This document shows positions 46,005-55,281 of a DNA stretch of 64,000 bases, in pieces. The stretch comes from Bacillus sp. V5-8f (GTDB lineage: Bacteria; Bacillota; Bacilli; Bacillales; DSM-1321). A program made the translations under genes and the position numbers. The notes under the pieces are model-generated. The model was given only the letters and a program-made list of their open reading frames with translations, ran no database searches and was not told the DNA's origin. The first letter of the stretch is position 1. Each line of letters opens with the position of its first letter. The stretch lies in the NCBI RefSeq assembly GCF_002863565.1, contig NZ_PGUW01000015.1, positions 1-64,000 of the forward strand. The letters are read 5' to 3'.

Positions 46005-46655
46005 ATGGTTAAAATAGCACCTTCTATCCTGTCTGCTGATTTTTCCAAGCTGGCAGAAGAGATAAGAGAAGTAGAGGCCGGTGGCGCCGATTATGTCCAT
46101 GTAGATGTAATGGACGGCCATTTTGTGCCTAACATCACAATTGGTCCACTTATTGTGGAATCAATCCGTCCTGTCACAAGATTGCCTTTGGATGTGCATT
46201 TAATGATTGAAAAGCCGGATGTTTATATTCCTGCGTTCGCTAAAGCCGGAGCTGATATCATCTCGGTTCACGTTGAGGCGTCCCCTCATTTGCACCGCAC
46301 GATCCAGCTAATTAAACAATATGGAAAAAAAGCAGGGGTCGTTTTAAATCCGGGTACTCCGGTCGAGCAAGTGAAAGAAATCCTCCAGGATATTGATTTA
46401 GTCTTATTGATGACTGTAAATCCCGGTTTTGGTGGACAAACATTCATTGAAAGTGTTTTGCCAAAAATCAAGCAAATGTCTAGGATGATCAAGGAACGCG
46501 GGTTATCAACTGAAATTGAGGTCGACGGAGGCATTCAGGCACAAACGGCTAAATTATGCGTGGAGGCCGGAGCGAATGTTCTTGTTGCAGGCTCTGCTAT
46601 TTATGGGCAAAGCGATCGAAAAGCCGCGATTGAAGCCATAAGAAACAACATATAA
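46005..46655 (+). CDS. rpe: Ribulose-phosphate 3-epimerase
   Basis: The 216-residue TIM-barrel metalloenzyme interconverts ribulose-5-phosphate and xylulose-5-phosphate. Characteristic segments: KIAPSILSADFSKLAEEI, YVHVDVMDGHFVPNITIGP (metal and substrate residues), VHLMIEKPDVYI, LLMTVNPGFGGQTFIESVLPKI and EVDGGIQAQTA with the phosphate-binding GS at the end. ATG 46005 follows GAGGTTGAATGAA; ATG 45996 is an alternative. A 20-bp repeat array separates it from rpiA. Confidence 0.96.
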   Translation: MVKIAPSILSADFSKLAEEIREVEAGGADYVHVDVMDGHFVPNITIGPLIVESIRPVTRLPLDVHLMIEKPDVYIPAFAKAGADIISVHVEASPHLHRTIQLIKQYGKKAGVVLNPGTPVEQVKEILQDIDLVLLMTVNPGFGGQTFIESVLPKIKQMSRMIKERGLSTEIEVDGGIQAQTAKLCVEAGANVLVAGSAIYGQSDRKAAIEAIRNNI

Positions 46656-46811
46656 AATAGGCAGCAATAGGCATAAAACAGAAGTCGCTATGTATTTTAG
46701 TGCACTTATAGTAACTTGTGTATTATTAATTAGTTAACCGCTTTCATTTTTATGTTTCGCAATTCGGAAGATTGTGTCTTTTACTTATTGGTTTTACTTT
46801 AAACATTTTGC

Positions 46812-46840
46812 TTGACGCTTAAAATAAGCAGGTTTACTAT
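46812..46840 (+). promoter_or_regulatory. Sigma-A promoter of zwf
   Basis: TTGACG (46812-46817) and TACTAT (46835-46840) are separated by exactly 17 bases. Transcription would start near 46848, leaving a leader of about 160 bases ahead of zwf. Confidence 0.65.
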
Positions 46841-47008
46841 AGTTATGAAAAGTAACCAATTGAATAAAAAATTCCTGTAATGTTTGTTTTTTTAGGGAGA
46901 TAAAGATTCCTCTGGTACGTGTGCGTTCTTTGTGCCTAGCTACCTGCAATCTAATGAATATCCCGACAAAGGCATAAAAACTAGTTACATAAATAAGGGG
47001 GAACGAAC

Positions 47009-48511
47009 ATGGAATCGATGTCCTTTGTTTTATTTGGGGCAACAGGGGATTTAGCGAAAAGAAAAATTTACCCAGCGTTATATAATCTGTTTGTGGAAGA
47101 TAAATTGCCTGGGCCCATTTCAATCATTGGGTTAGGCCGTAGAGGAATGTCGGATTCCGATTTCCAGGCTAATGTCAAGGAATCGATCGAGACATTTTCC
47201 AGAAGATTACCAGACGATAAGAACAAAATGGACGAGTTTCTTGAAGCCTTCCGTTATTGTATCTTTGATGCAACAAATAAGAATGACTACCAAAAACTTT
47301 TAGAGCTTGTCGAGCGGCGTGAAAAAGAATTGAACATTCCGGACAATCGGATGTTCTACTTATCCGTTGCACCTGAGTTTTTTGACTTGATCGCATTAAA
47401 TATTAAAGACAGTGGTTTAGGTTCTACCAATGGATGGAAGCGTCTCATTATTGAAAAGCCTTTTGGCCATGATTTGAAATCAGCCCGCGAGCTAAATGAA
47501 AAACTTAGCAAAGCGTTCGACGAAGAGGAAATTTATCGGATTGACCATTACCTTGGAAAACCAATGGTTCAAAACCTGGAAGCCCTTGAATTTGCAAATC
47601 CCATCCTTCAGGCTTTATGGAACAACAAGTATATTGCCAATGTCCAAATTACAGCAAGCGAGACGGTGGGTGTAGAAGAGAGAGCCGGTTATTATGATCA
47701 CTCCGGTGCAATTCGTGATATGGTCCAAAACCATATGTTGCAGATGGTCATGATGACAGCCATGCATCTTCCTGAAGAAATCAGCGCGAACAACATACGT
47801 CAAGAAAAGATTAAGGTACTTGAAGCCCTTCGTCCACTCAGCAAAGAGGAAGTTGGTACACACGTGATACGTGGACAATATGGTGCGGGGAACATTAACG
47901 GGCAGCAGGTTGTTGGATATAAAGAAGAACCTGGAATCGACGCTTCTTCAAACAACGATACCTTTGTTGCCGCGCGACTGCTGATTGACAACCCTTTCTG
48001 GAGCGGTGTTCCGTTCTATATCCGAACAGGAAAACGGATGAAAGAAAAATCGACACGTATTGTAATTGAATTTAAAAACTCCCTCAAAGAGATGTACAAA
48101 AACCAGAAAGGGAATGTAAATCCTAATCTGTTAATTATTGAAATCAATCCGAATGAAAATATTACGCTGCAATTGAATAGTAAAAATCCATTCAATAACG
48201 GTGGAATCGAACCAGTGAAGGTAAACTTTTCTGCTGAGCAAAAAGGGGTACCGGAAGCTTATGAACGATTGATTTTTGATGCCATCCGCGGCGATTCTAC
48301 ATTCTTTGCCCATTGGAAGGAAGTTGAATTGTCCTGGCAGTGGGTACAGCCTGTTATAGAGGCTTTTGAAGAAAAACTGTTGCCTCTTCATTCCTATCCT
48401 TCAGGTTCTTATGGTCCCGAGGCAGCCCATAACTTGCTGAAAGAGGAAGGATTCAACTGGTGGCTGGATGAAGATCCTTCGGAAACCGATGAAATAGCCT
48501 TATCCGTTTAA
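47009..48511 (+). CDS. zwf: Glucose-6-phosphate 1-dehydrogenase
   Basis: The 500-residue enzyme oxidises glucose-6-phosphate to 6-phosphogluconolactone with NADP. The N-terminal nucleotide motif [16 protein letters not shown] (residues 9-24), the active-site [17 protein letters not shown] and the [29 protein letters not shown] segment are all present. AAGGGGGAACGAAC precedes the ATG. It is followed by tkt after 31 bases, making a short operon, and has its own promoter at 46812. Confidence 0.97.
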   Translation: MESMSFVLFGATGDLAKRKIYPALYNLFVEDKLPGPISIIGLGRRGMSDSDFQANVKESIETFSRRLPDDKNKMDEFLEAFRYCIFDATNKNDYQKLLELVERREKELNIPDNRMFYLSVAPEFFDLIALNIKDSGLGSTNGWKRLIIEKPFGHDLKSARELNEKLSKAFDEEEIYRIDHYLGKPMVQNLEALEFANPILQALWNNKYIANVQITASETVGVEERAGYYDHSGAIRDMVQNHMLQMVMMTAMHLPEEISANNIRQEKIKVLEALRPLSKEEVGTHVIRGQYGAGNINGQQVVGYKEEPGIDASSNNDTFVAARLLIDNPFWSGVPFYIRTGKRMKEKSTRIVIEFKNSLKEMYKNQKGNVNPNLLIIEINPNENITLQLNSKNPFNNGGIEPVKVNFSAEQKGVPEAYERLIFDAIRGDSTFFAHWKEVELSWQWVQPVIEAFEEKLLPLHSYPSGSYGPEAAHNLLKEEGFNWWLDEDPSETDEIALSV

Positions 48512-48542
48512 TGTAGAAAAGACACCACGAGGAGGAAAAAAT

Positions 48543-50537
48543 ATGGCTCTAAACATCGAATCATTAGCCGTTAATACAATACGAACTTTATCTATTGATG
48601 CAGTCAACAGTGCCAATTCTGGCCACCCGGGCCTTCCGATGGGAGCAGCCCCTATGGCTTATGCATTATGGGCGAATCATTTAAACCATAATCCTGCAAA
48701 TGCCAAGTGGTTTAACCGGGATCGATTTGTTCTTTCTGCCGGCCACGGTTCCAGCTTGTTATATAGCTTGCTGCACCTGAATGGGTACAATGTATCCATT
48801 GAAGATCTGAAGAACTTCCGTCAATTAAACAGTAAAACACCGGGCCATCCGGAATTCGGCCACACAGATGGGGTGGAAGCTACCACAGGTCCTCTGGGGC
48901 AAGGAATTGCGAATGCGGTAGGAATGGCTATGGCTGAAGCGCATTTAGCTGCGAAATTTAACAAAGATGGGTTCCCGGTAGTTAACCATTATACTTACGC
49001 CCTCGTTGGAGATGGGGATCTGATGGAAGGGATTTCATACGAAGCCATGTCTATGGCTGGCCATATGAAACTTGGCAAGCTCATCGTTTTATATGATTCA
49101 AATGAAATCTCATTGGATGGGGAATTAAATCTCTCATTCTCAGAAAATGTTCAAAAAAGAGCGGAATCTTTCAACTGGCAATATTTGCGTGTGGAAGACG
49201 GCAATGACGTGGCAGATATCACGAAGGCCATTGAAGCAGCAAAGCAAAATCCTGACCAGCCAACACTTATCGAAATCAGGACCATTATCGGCTACGGCAG
49301 CCCGAAAGTGGCCGGCACAAACAAAGCTCATGGTGCACCGCTTGGCATTGAAGAAGCGATCGCTACAAAAGAAGCATACGGTTGGGGCTACGGTGAAGAT
49401 TTCTTTGTTCCGGAAGAAGTTAAGGGCCATTTTGCAGAACTTAAACAAAAAGGCATGGAAAAAGAAAATCAATGGAATGAGCTATTCAACTCTTACCGAG
49501 AAGCGAATGCTGAATTAGCTAATGAATTGGAACAAGCCATCAAAGGCGAATTTCTGATCGAAGCAAAAGACATACTAACTTATGAAGCTGGAAAGTCGAT
49601 TTCAACTCGCGTAGCAAGCGGGGAAGCGATCAATCATTATGTGAAATCAGTTCCTGCTATTTTTGGAGGAAGCGCCGACCTTTCTCATTCAACTATGACT
49701 GATATCAAAGGTGAAGATGCCTATGCGGTGAAGTCGTATAGCGGACGGAATGTATACTTTGGCGTGCGGGAACACGCCATGGCGGCAACTGGAAACGGGA
49801 TGGCCCTTCACGGAGGCGTGAAGCCATTTGTGAGCACATTCTTCGTATTTAACGATTATATGCGCCCATCCATCCGCCTGGCAGCTCTTCAAAAATTACC
49901 TGTCATCTATGTGTTGACGCACGATTCCATTGCCGTTGGTGAAGACGGTCCAACTCATGAGCCAGTCGAGCATCTAGCCAGCCTACGTGCGATTCCGGGG
50001 CTTACTGTCATCCGCCCGTCTGATGCGAATGAAACAGCGAGTGCTTGGGCTTATGCTTTACAGCAAACGGATGGTCCTGTTGCGCTTGTCCTCAGCCGTC
50101 AAAACCTGCCGGTGTATGAAGAAACAAAGAGCAATATCGAAAATGTTTCTAAAGGTGCTTATGTATTGACACAAACAAACGAAAAACCGGACGTACTCTT
50201 GTTGGCAACCGGTTCAGAGGTCTCATTGGCTGTTAACGCAAAAGCGGAATTAGAAAAAGAAAACGTATCTGTACGAGTCGTTGCTATGCCAAGCTGGGAA
50301 TTGTTTGATCGACAACCAGAAGATTATAAGGAAATGGTTCTTCCTTCTTCTATAACAAAACGAATTTCCCTTGAAATGGGCATCTCTCTAGGTTGGGAAC
50401 GTTTTGCAGGCCTGCAAGGAAAAGTACTTTCTATTGATACTTTTGGGGCTTCAGCTCCTGGTAATCAGGTCATGGAGCTATTCGGCTTTACAACAGAAAA
50501 CGTTGTTCAAACAGCAAAAGAATTATTAAAGATTTAA
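48543..50537 (+). CDS. tkt: Transketolase
   Basis: The 664-residue thiamine-diphosphate enzyme transfers two-carbon units among pentose phosphates. It has the start motif [32 protein letters not shown], the thiamine-binding [13 protein letters not shown] (about 154-166) and [18 protein letters not shown], and the pyrimidine-side [11 protein letters not shown] and [19 protein letters not shown]. Full length. GAGGAGG precedes ATG 48543. It is co-oriented with zwf. Downstream, 409 bases with hairpin repeats separate it from gndA. Confidence 0.97.
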   Translation: MALNIESLAVNTIRTLSIDAVNSANSGHPGLPMGAAPMAYALWANHLNHNPANAKWFNRDRFVLSAGHGSSLLYSLLHLNGYNVSIEDLKNFRQLNSKTPGHPEFGHTDGVEATTGPLGQGIANAVGMAMAEAHLAAKFNKDGFPVVNHYTYALVGDGDLMEGISYEAMSMAGHMKLGKLIVLYDSNEISLDGELNLSFSENVQKRAESFNWQYLRVEDGNDVADITKAIEAAKQNPDQPTLIEIRTIIGYGSPKVAGTNKAHGAPLGIEEAIATKEAYGWGYGEDFFVPEEVKGHFAELKQKGMEKENQWNELFNSYREANAELANELEQAIKGEFLIEAKDILTYEAGKSISTRVASGEAINHYVKSVPAIFGGSADLSHSTMTDIKGEDAYAVKSYSGRNVYFGVREHAMAATGNGMALHGGVKPFVSTFFVFNDYMRPSIRLAALQKLPVIYVLTHDSIAVGEDGPTHEPVEHLASLRAIPGLTVIRPSDANETASAWAYALQQTDGPVALVLSRQNLPVYEETKSNIENVSKGAYVLTQTNEKPDVLLLATGSEVSLAVNAKAELEKENVSVRVVAMPSWELFDRQPEDYKEMVLPSSITKRISLEMGISLGWERFAGLQGKVLSIDTFGASAPGNQVMELFGFTTENVVQTAKELLKI

Positions 50538-50700
50538 GTTTACTATTAAGCTTAGAAGTCAACGAGCATTGTAGCATAATGTGAGGGTTCCTATGAGGGA
50601 AAAAGGATGTAATTGTTTCAATCGAATTGTTTCTATCGTCAACCTTCATAGGAAGCTAACGGTGTCATCAATAGAAATATAGAAAATGAAATACCGCAAA

Positions 50701-50902
50701 TGAAAGACAAAATCCAGGAAACAGGCAAGTAAAACGTCCTTCCTTGCTCATGAAGGACAAAATCCTGGAGTCAGGTAAGTAAAATGTTCTTCATCGCTCA
50801 TGAAGGACAAAATCCTGGAGTCATGCAAGTGAAATGTCCTTCATCATAGACATCAGGATCAAATGCCAGGAATCAGGGCAAGTGAAATTTCCTTTATTGC
50901 GG
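50701..50902 (+). repeat. Tandem 50-bp hairpin repeat array
   Basis: Units begin at 50701, 50751, 50801 and 50851, lengths 50, 50, 50 and about 52, with a conserved start TGAAGGACAAAATCCTGGAG. Each of the second and third units ends in TGTCCTTCA or a near variant, which pairs with TGAAGGACA at its start, and CCTG/CAGG forms an inner stem, so every unit can fold as a hairpin. Units diverge toward the edges. The same family lies upstream of glpP (38091). There are no spacers and no cas genes. Confidence 0.75.
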
Positions 50903-50946
50903 AACGAAGAATAACAACAGAGATGAAACTATAGGGGGAAATGAGA

Positions 50947-51840
50947 ATGCAAGTCGGACTAATCGGCCTTGGAAAAATGGGTTTAAACCTTGGAAAAAAC
51001 TTAATTGATCATAAACATGAGGTAGTCGCGTTTGATTTAAATACTAACGCGGTAGAAGAAATGACGTCTTATGGCGCCAAAGGAACTTCTAGCCTACAGG
51101 AGCTCGTTCAATCGCTGGACACTCCAAGAGTTCTTTGGATTATGGTTCCTCATGGGGTTGTAGACTCCGTTATCGGTGAAATAACACCATTATTATCCAA
51201 AGGTGACATTGTGATTGAGGCAGGCAATTCACACTATAAGGAATCGATTCGCCGCTATAACGAGTTACACGAAGCAGGCTTGTACTTTATGGATGCAGGA
51301 ACATCCGGCGGTATGGAAGGTGCGCGCAATGGAGCTTGCTACATGATCGGTGGAGACAGCGAAGCATGGGAAATCGTTGAGCCGATCTTCCGTGACACTT
51401 CTGTGGAAAATGGCTATTTATATGCTGGAGGAGCAGGAAGCGGCCACTTTTTGAAAATGGTTCACAATGGAATTGAATATGCCATGATGGCTGCCATCGG
51501 CGAAGGCTTTGAAGTATTAGAGAAAAGCGAATTCGATTTTGACTATGAAAAGGTAGCGAGGGTTTGGAATAATGGCTCCGTCATCCGCTCATGGCTCATG
51601 GAGCTGACAGAAAACGCGTTTTCCAAGGATGCGAAGCTGGATGAAATCAAAGGGATCATGCATTCCTCCGGTGAAGGCAAGTGGACGGTGGAAACAGCTT
51701 TGGATTTACAGACAGCTACTCCTGTTATCGCCATGTCCTTATTGATGCGTTATCGTTCATTAGAAGACGATACGTTTACAGGCAAGGTAGTAGCCGCCCT
51801 TCGCAATGAATTTGGTGGACATGCTGTAGAAAAGAAATAA
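50947..51840 (+). CDS. gndA: 6-phosphogluconate dehydrogenase, decarboxylating (short form)
   Basis: The 297-residue protein is the short Bacillus-type (YqeC/GndA) 6-phosphogluconate dehydrogenase, shorter than the 470-residue Gnd of enterobacteria. It has the NAD(P) motif GLIGLGKMGLNLGKNL (residues 4-19), AGTSGGMEGARNGACYMIGGD, GHFLKMVHNGIEYAMMAAIGEGFEVL with the catalytic Lys, and a C-terminal helical domain. The ATG at 50947 sits at the right distance from AGGGGGAA; the ATG at 50941 is too close. Oxidative-branch partner of zwf; no pgl gene is nearby. Confidence 0.92.
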   Translation: MQVGLIGLGKMGLNLGKNLIDHKHEVVAFDLNTNAVEEMTSYGAKGTSSLQELVQSLDTPRVLWIMVPHGVVDSVIGEITPLLSKGDIVIEAGNSHYKESIRRYNELHEAGLYFMDAGTSGGMEGARNGACYMIGGDSEAWEIVEPIFRDTSVENGYLYAGGAGSGHFLKMVHNGIEYAMMAAIGEGFEVLEKSEFDFDYEKVARVWNNGSVIRSWLMELTENAFSKDAKLDEIKGIMHSSGEGKWTVETALDLQTATPVIAMSLLMRYRSLEDDTFTGKVVAALRNEFGGHAVEKK

Positions 51841-51892
51841 GTAGCTTATTTTACCAATAGTATTCAAAGTATTGTATAATTCATTCATGTCT

Positions 51893-51966
51893 AGCGCAAG
51901 GACCCAGTAATTTTGTATATTAACATCGGCATCTTGACATTTCTTAAAGGGTGCTTGCGCTTTTCT
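51893..51966 (+). terminator. Hairpin between gndA and the transaldolase gene
   Basis: AGCGCAAG (51893-51900) pairs with CTTGCGCT (51954-51961) over a long loop that also allows ACCC/GGGT pairing, followed by TTTCTTATA. A TATAAT element lies at 51875-51880, so the hairpin may end gndA transcripts or be a leader attenuator of tal. The two cannot be told apart here. Confidence 0.55.
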
Positions 51967-51989
51967 TATAAAAATGGAGGTTAAGGAAC

Positions 51990-52658
51990 ATGAAATTTTT
52001 TATTGATACTGCAAACCTAGAAGAAATTAAAAAAGCGTACAAAGTTGGTGTATTGTCAGGAGTTACTACGAACCCTTCCTTAGTTGCAAAAGAGGGCGTG
52101 AAATTCGAAGACCGTATCGGTGAAATCCTTCAAGCTGTGCCTGAAGTTGAATCCGTCTCTGCCGAAGTCACTCCTGATGCTGTTACTGCAGAAGATATGA
52201 TTGCACAAGCAGATGAGTTGATCAAAATTAATGGCGGAGATAAAAACATTACAATCAAGCTGCCTATGACTCTAGCCGGCTTAGAGGCTACTCGTTATCT
52301 AGCAAAAAAGGGCGTTAAAACGAATGTTACCCTAATTTTCACAGTGAACCAGGCGCTATTGGCTGCACGCGCAGGCGCTACATATGTTTCACCATTCTTA
52401 GGCCGTCTGGATGACATTTCTGAAGATGGTGTGCAATTGGTTTCAAAAATCGCTGAATTATTCCGAATCCAAAATCTGGACTCACAAATTATTGCAGCTT
52501 CTGTCCGCCATCCGGATCATGTAACCCGAGTGGCTTTGGCTGGGGCACATATTGCGACCATTCCATACAAAGTCATCGAACAGCTTTCCAAACATCCACT
52601 AACTGATCAAGGCATTGAAAAATTTGCTGCCGATTGGCAAAATGCTGTTAAAAATTAA
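51990..52658 (+). CDS. tal: Transaldolase (fructose-6-phosphate aldolase-like)
   Basis: The 222-residue short-form transaldolase has the subclass pattern [32 protein letters not shown] and the Schiff-base Lys in NITIKLPMT (Lys90), then [15 protein letters not shown] and [10 protein letters not shown]. It matches Bacillus YwjH/Tal. AAATGGAGG precedes the ATG. It closes the pentose phosphate stretch and gives a complete non-oxidative branch together with rpiA, rpe and tkt. Confidence 0.93.
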   Translation: MKFFIDTANLEEIKKAYKVGVLSGVTTNPSLVAKEGVKFEDRIGEILQAVPEVESVSAEVTPDAVTAEDMIAQADELIKINGGDKNITIKLPMTLAGLEATRYLAKKGVKTNVTLIFTVNQALLAARAGATYVSPFLGRLDDISEDGVQLVSKIAELFRIQNLDSQIIAASVRHPDHVTRVALAGAHIATIPYKVIEQLSKHPLTDQGIEKFAADWQNAVKN

Positions 52659-52860
52659 GTCAAATTTTCATGCCGGATGACTGTTTCGTCTAATGCTTTT
52701 TCCTTTATGAAACAAAGTGAAGTTGATCATTTGAGTGCGTGAACTCAGCGGACTGATGATGGTTGTCAGGTCCGAATGATCAACAAGATGTTTAAAGGAT
52801 TGGAAGATAAGCAAGCAGAATAGGTGAGATGGTTATTCAAATAGATTGGCAAATGAAAAT

Positions 52861-52897
52861 CCCCTTATCAGTCTCTCACCGATAAGGGGGTTTTTTA
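52861..52897. terminator. Strong terminator after the transaldolase region
   Basis: CCCCTTATC pairs perfectly with GATAAGGGG around an 11-base loop and is followed by GTTTTTTAT. Confidence 0.88.
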
Positions 52898-53023
52898 TGC
52901 TGAATCTTTTGAAATGTTAAAATGTGCCGCTGCTTCTTTAGTCCTTGTAATCGCATCCTCTTTCATTTCGTGCGCTCGTTCCGGAAATCTTTGATGTCTT
53001 TCTCCGTGATGTTCTATAACCAA
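52895..53023 (-). CDS. Possible fragment of an unknown protein
   Basis: From a TTG at 53021-53023 the minus strand reads VIEHHGERHQRFPERAHEMKED and ends with TRTKEAAAHFNISKDSA, a highly charged amphipathic helical sequence with a helix-turn-helix-like tail. Codon use looks natural, but there is no clear ribosome site, and the frame upstream soon stops. It could be a gene remnant. The stop overlaps the edge of the terminator at 52861. Confidence 0.3.
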   Translation of the reverse strand: MVIEHHGERHQRFPERAHEMKEDAITRTKEAAAHFNISKDSA

Positions 53024-53116
53024 GCTGGTCTTAAGTACAATGAGTAAATCTCAGATTTTTTCTAATGATAAGAGAGCTTATCGATCTAACACCGCCTGCC
53101 TAATAAGGCATGGAGG

Positions 53117-53434
53117 TTAATCTTTGATCCAGCTTTCCGCCCAATCGCTAATTGGGCCAAGAATCTTCCCCAATTCCGTTCCTTTTTTCGTAAGTAAGTA
53201 TTCGATCCTTACAGGACGATCAGTAATGACATGGCGCACAACAATATTGTGCTCCTCCAATTCCTTCATTCTCTCATTGAGCATACGTTTGCTCAAATCG
53301 GGAATCATGGTATGGATTTCACTAAAACGCTTTGGTCCGCTCATTAATACATAAATAATTAAACCAGTCCACCGTTTTCCGATAAGTTCAAAGCTCTTTT
53401 CAACCTTGGGACATAAGCTTGGCTGTTCTTCCAT
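53117..53434 (-). CDS. HxlR-family transcriptional regulator
   Basis: The 105-residue winged-helix regulator has the HxlR pattern CPKVEKSFELIGKRWTGLIIYVLMSGPKRFSEI, then PDLSKRMLNERMKELEEHNIVVRHV and the wing RPVRIEYLLTKKGTELGKILGPISDWAESW. AAAAGGAGATGAAATCGG precedes the ATG. HxlR-type proteins respond to redox or formaldehyde-type electrophiles; B. subtilis HxlR governs the ribulose monophosphate genes hxlAB, which are not present here. The target is unknown. Confidence 0.9.
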   Translation of the reverse strand: MEEQPSLCPKVEKSFELIGKRWTGLIIYVLMSGPKRFSEIHTMIPDLSKRMLNERMKELEEHNIVVRHVITDRPVRIEYLLTKKGTELGKILGPISDWAESWIKD

Positions 53435-53720
53435 CCGATTTCATCTCCTTTTGATTTGCACGAAACATATCTTATGCACTTATTGTAACCATTTTAAATC
53501 TGGTAAAAAAGGTATTTTCTCGATATTTAACAAAAATGTCTAATTTGAATAAAAGATTGTAAGTAAGGAATTTTTTCCTTGACATTTGAGGATTTGAAGA
53601 GGGGAAACAGTGGTTGATAAGTATGGGGAAAAAACAAACTATATTCTGTTTTTTCGCCAGATGAAAATGTTCCAAACACTGGCTAAGAGACTCTCAAGCC
53701 ATTATTTTGCTTTGAAATGC

Positions 53721-54188
53721 CTATTCAATATCTTCATGACGTATATCTCGAAGTTTTTCTAGCAGTTCCAGTCTTCCTCTAACTTCTTTTATATCATCTT
53801 CAGTGACAACATTGGTTTGTCTAAGCTGCTCAATCCTCTTAGTAATCATTTTCTTAAATGTATGGGATTCTGTCAGGACATAATCCACCAACTCTTTCGT
53901 CCCTTGCGTTTCCTGTTCGTTTTTCACTGCAAAAATACTTTGCTGATGGGGTTCGAAGATGGCAATGGATTGCATGTCACTAGTTATTCTAATTCCAAAA
54001 TAGTTTTTTTCCCAGCCATAAAATTTATTATCCCTAATTCTGATTAAATCCAGGCCGATCATGCATTCATAATAACGGAGGTCTTTTTTGGGGAAATGGA
54101 CGCTACGTAGTTCGATGCTTTCGCTTTCATCTATAAAAATTTCTGTTTCAAATTTTGTATGAATGACCTTTGAATCTAACAAGTTCAT
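53721..54188 (-). CDS. Unknown soluble protein with C-terminal coiled-coil
   Basis: A 155-residue hydrophilic protein with a beta-rich N-terminal half (LLDSKVIHTKFETEIFIDESESIELRSVHF, DLIRIRDNKFYGWEKNYFGIRI) and a charged helical C-terminal part (TESHTFKKMITKRIEQLRQTNVVTEDDIKEVRGRLELLEKLRDI) that looks like a coiled coil. No signal peptide or known motif. Ribosome site GCGAGGTGCC. Function unknown. Confidence 0.7.
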   Translation of the reverse strand: MNLLDSKVIHTKFETEIFIDESESIELRSVHFPKKDLRYYECMIGLDLIRIRDNKFYGWEKNYFGIRITSDMQSIAIFEPHQQSIFAVKNEQETQGTKELVDYVLTESHTFKKMITKRIEQLRQTNVVTEDDIKEVRGRLELLEKLRDIRHEDIE

Positions 54189-54461
54189 TTTGGCACCTCG
54201 CTTTTTTATTGTGATGCTGTATGTTGTCTAACTAAAAAGTAACAGATGCACAAATAGTAACCTTGTTATTTTTATTTTAATTAAAAAGAAAACCAGTTTC
54301 AAATAAATAAGCTTGGATATTTTATAAAAGCTAAGTGAATTTACCACCTGCTGTCCATATTAGTCTTTAGGAAAAAGGGCAAGGTTTGTTATAAAAATTA
54401 TTATTTAACTGTAGTGTTTAGTAAAATAGATAGGAGTCTAAAAGAGGGAAGGGGGATCTAC

Positions 54462-54614
54462 ATGAGAAAAGTTGAAGTAAAATCCTTTAACGAGGAATGG
54501 ATTTTGAAGTTTCAGGAAGAAGCCAAGCTTTTACATGAGATTTTCGGTCCTGAAATCATTCATATCCATCATATTGGCAGTACATCTGTAAACGGCTTAA
54601 AGGAGATCAGATGA
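54462..54614 (+). pseudogene. Truncated GrpB/UPF0157-family gene fragment
   Basis: Fifty codons encode RKVEVKSFNEEWILKFQEEAKLLHEIFG and IHIHHIGSTSVNGLKEIR, the N-terminal GrpB (nucleotidyltransferase-like UPF0157) start up to the HIGSTSV motif, where full proteins continue for about 120 more residues. It stops with TGA at 54612-54614, overlapping the start of the next gene. A good ribosome site (AGGGAAGGGGG) remains. The truncation looks like a deletion joining the fragment to the DUF202 gene. Confidence 0.75.
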
Positions 54615-55012
54615 GTACAAAATCGAAGAGAGAGCACGAACAAAAGGAATCTATCAAAGAAAAAAATCAATTAAAATACGCTCAACAACATTTAGCGAAT
54701 GAAAGAACATATCTGGCCTGGATAAGAACAGTTGTGTCAATTATTGGCGTTGGATTTCTTACGACAAGCTTACATTTTACCATAGGTGTCCGTAATGAAA
54801 TGATTGATATGATAAGTATTGTGTTAGGGCTTTTTGCGTGTGTTCTGGGAATTGGGATTGTTTTATTGGCCACCCAAAACTATGTGCGTAAGAAACGAGA
54901 AATTATAGAAGAAACGTTTTCACCTTCAAACGTACAAGTTACCATTGTTTCAACACTCATTATCATTCTTGTCTTCATGGTTATCATTTATTTTCTATCT
55001 ATAAAATATTAA
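54611..55012 (+). CDS. DUF202-family (YidH-like) membrane protein
   Basis: The 133-residue protein has a charged N-terminal tail (about 33 residues), the DUF202 signature LANERTYLAWIRTVVSIIGVGF (about 36-57) and three transmembrane helices, as in YidH-type proteins of the inner membrane. ATG 54611 overlaps the stop of the truncated grpB frame and follows AAAGGAGATC. Function unknown; some DUF202 proteins are linked to stress. A terminator follows. Confidence 0.85.
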   Translation: MSTKSKREHEQKESIKEKNQLKYAQQHLANERTYLAWIRTVVSIIGVGFLTTSLHFTIGVRNEMIDMISIVLGLFACVLGIGIVLLATQNYVRKKREIIEETFSPSNVQVTIVSTLIIILVFMVIIYFLSIKY

Positions 55013-55039
55013 ACATACCGTAACATTGCACCAGACTTT

Positions 55040-55082
55040 AAAAACCCTATTCCCAATCAATACTGGGATTAGGGTTTTTTCG
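55040..55082. terminator. Terminator after the DUF202 gene
   Basis: AACCCTATTCCCA pairs with TGGGATTAGGGTT (one mismatch) and is followed by TTTTTCG. Confidence 0.88.
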
Positions 55083-55211
55083 TGTTTTTATAAACTCACA
55101 ATGTGATGGCTGTATAGCTTTCCATTTAAAATAAGGCAATTGCACTCGGTGAACTATGAACCATTCTGAAAACATTTCTTTAATTAGGAAAATAATTAAC
55201 AGAAGATTAAA

Positions 55212-55246
55212 CGGCCTCTCCCCGTTTGTATGCCGGAAAGAGGCCG
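55212..55246 (-). terminator. Terminator of the BASS transporter gene
   Basis: CGGCCTCT pairs with AGAGGCCG. On the minus strand the downstream side runs into GTTTAATCTTCT, a weak U-rich tail. It lies 36 bases past the stop codon. Confidence 0.65.
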
Positions 55247-55281
55247 ATGTTAGAAAAATTTTACTATTCTAATAATCTTTA

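Noticed and set aside
50701-50902. CRISPR array
   Set aside because: Units are contiguous and degenerate, with no unique spacers, and no cas genes occur in the window.
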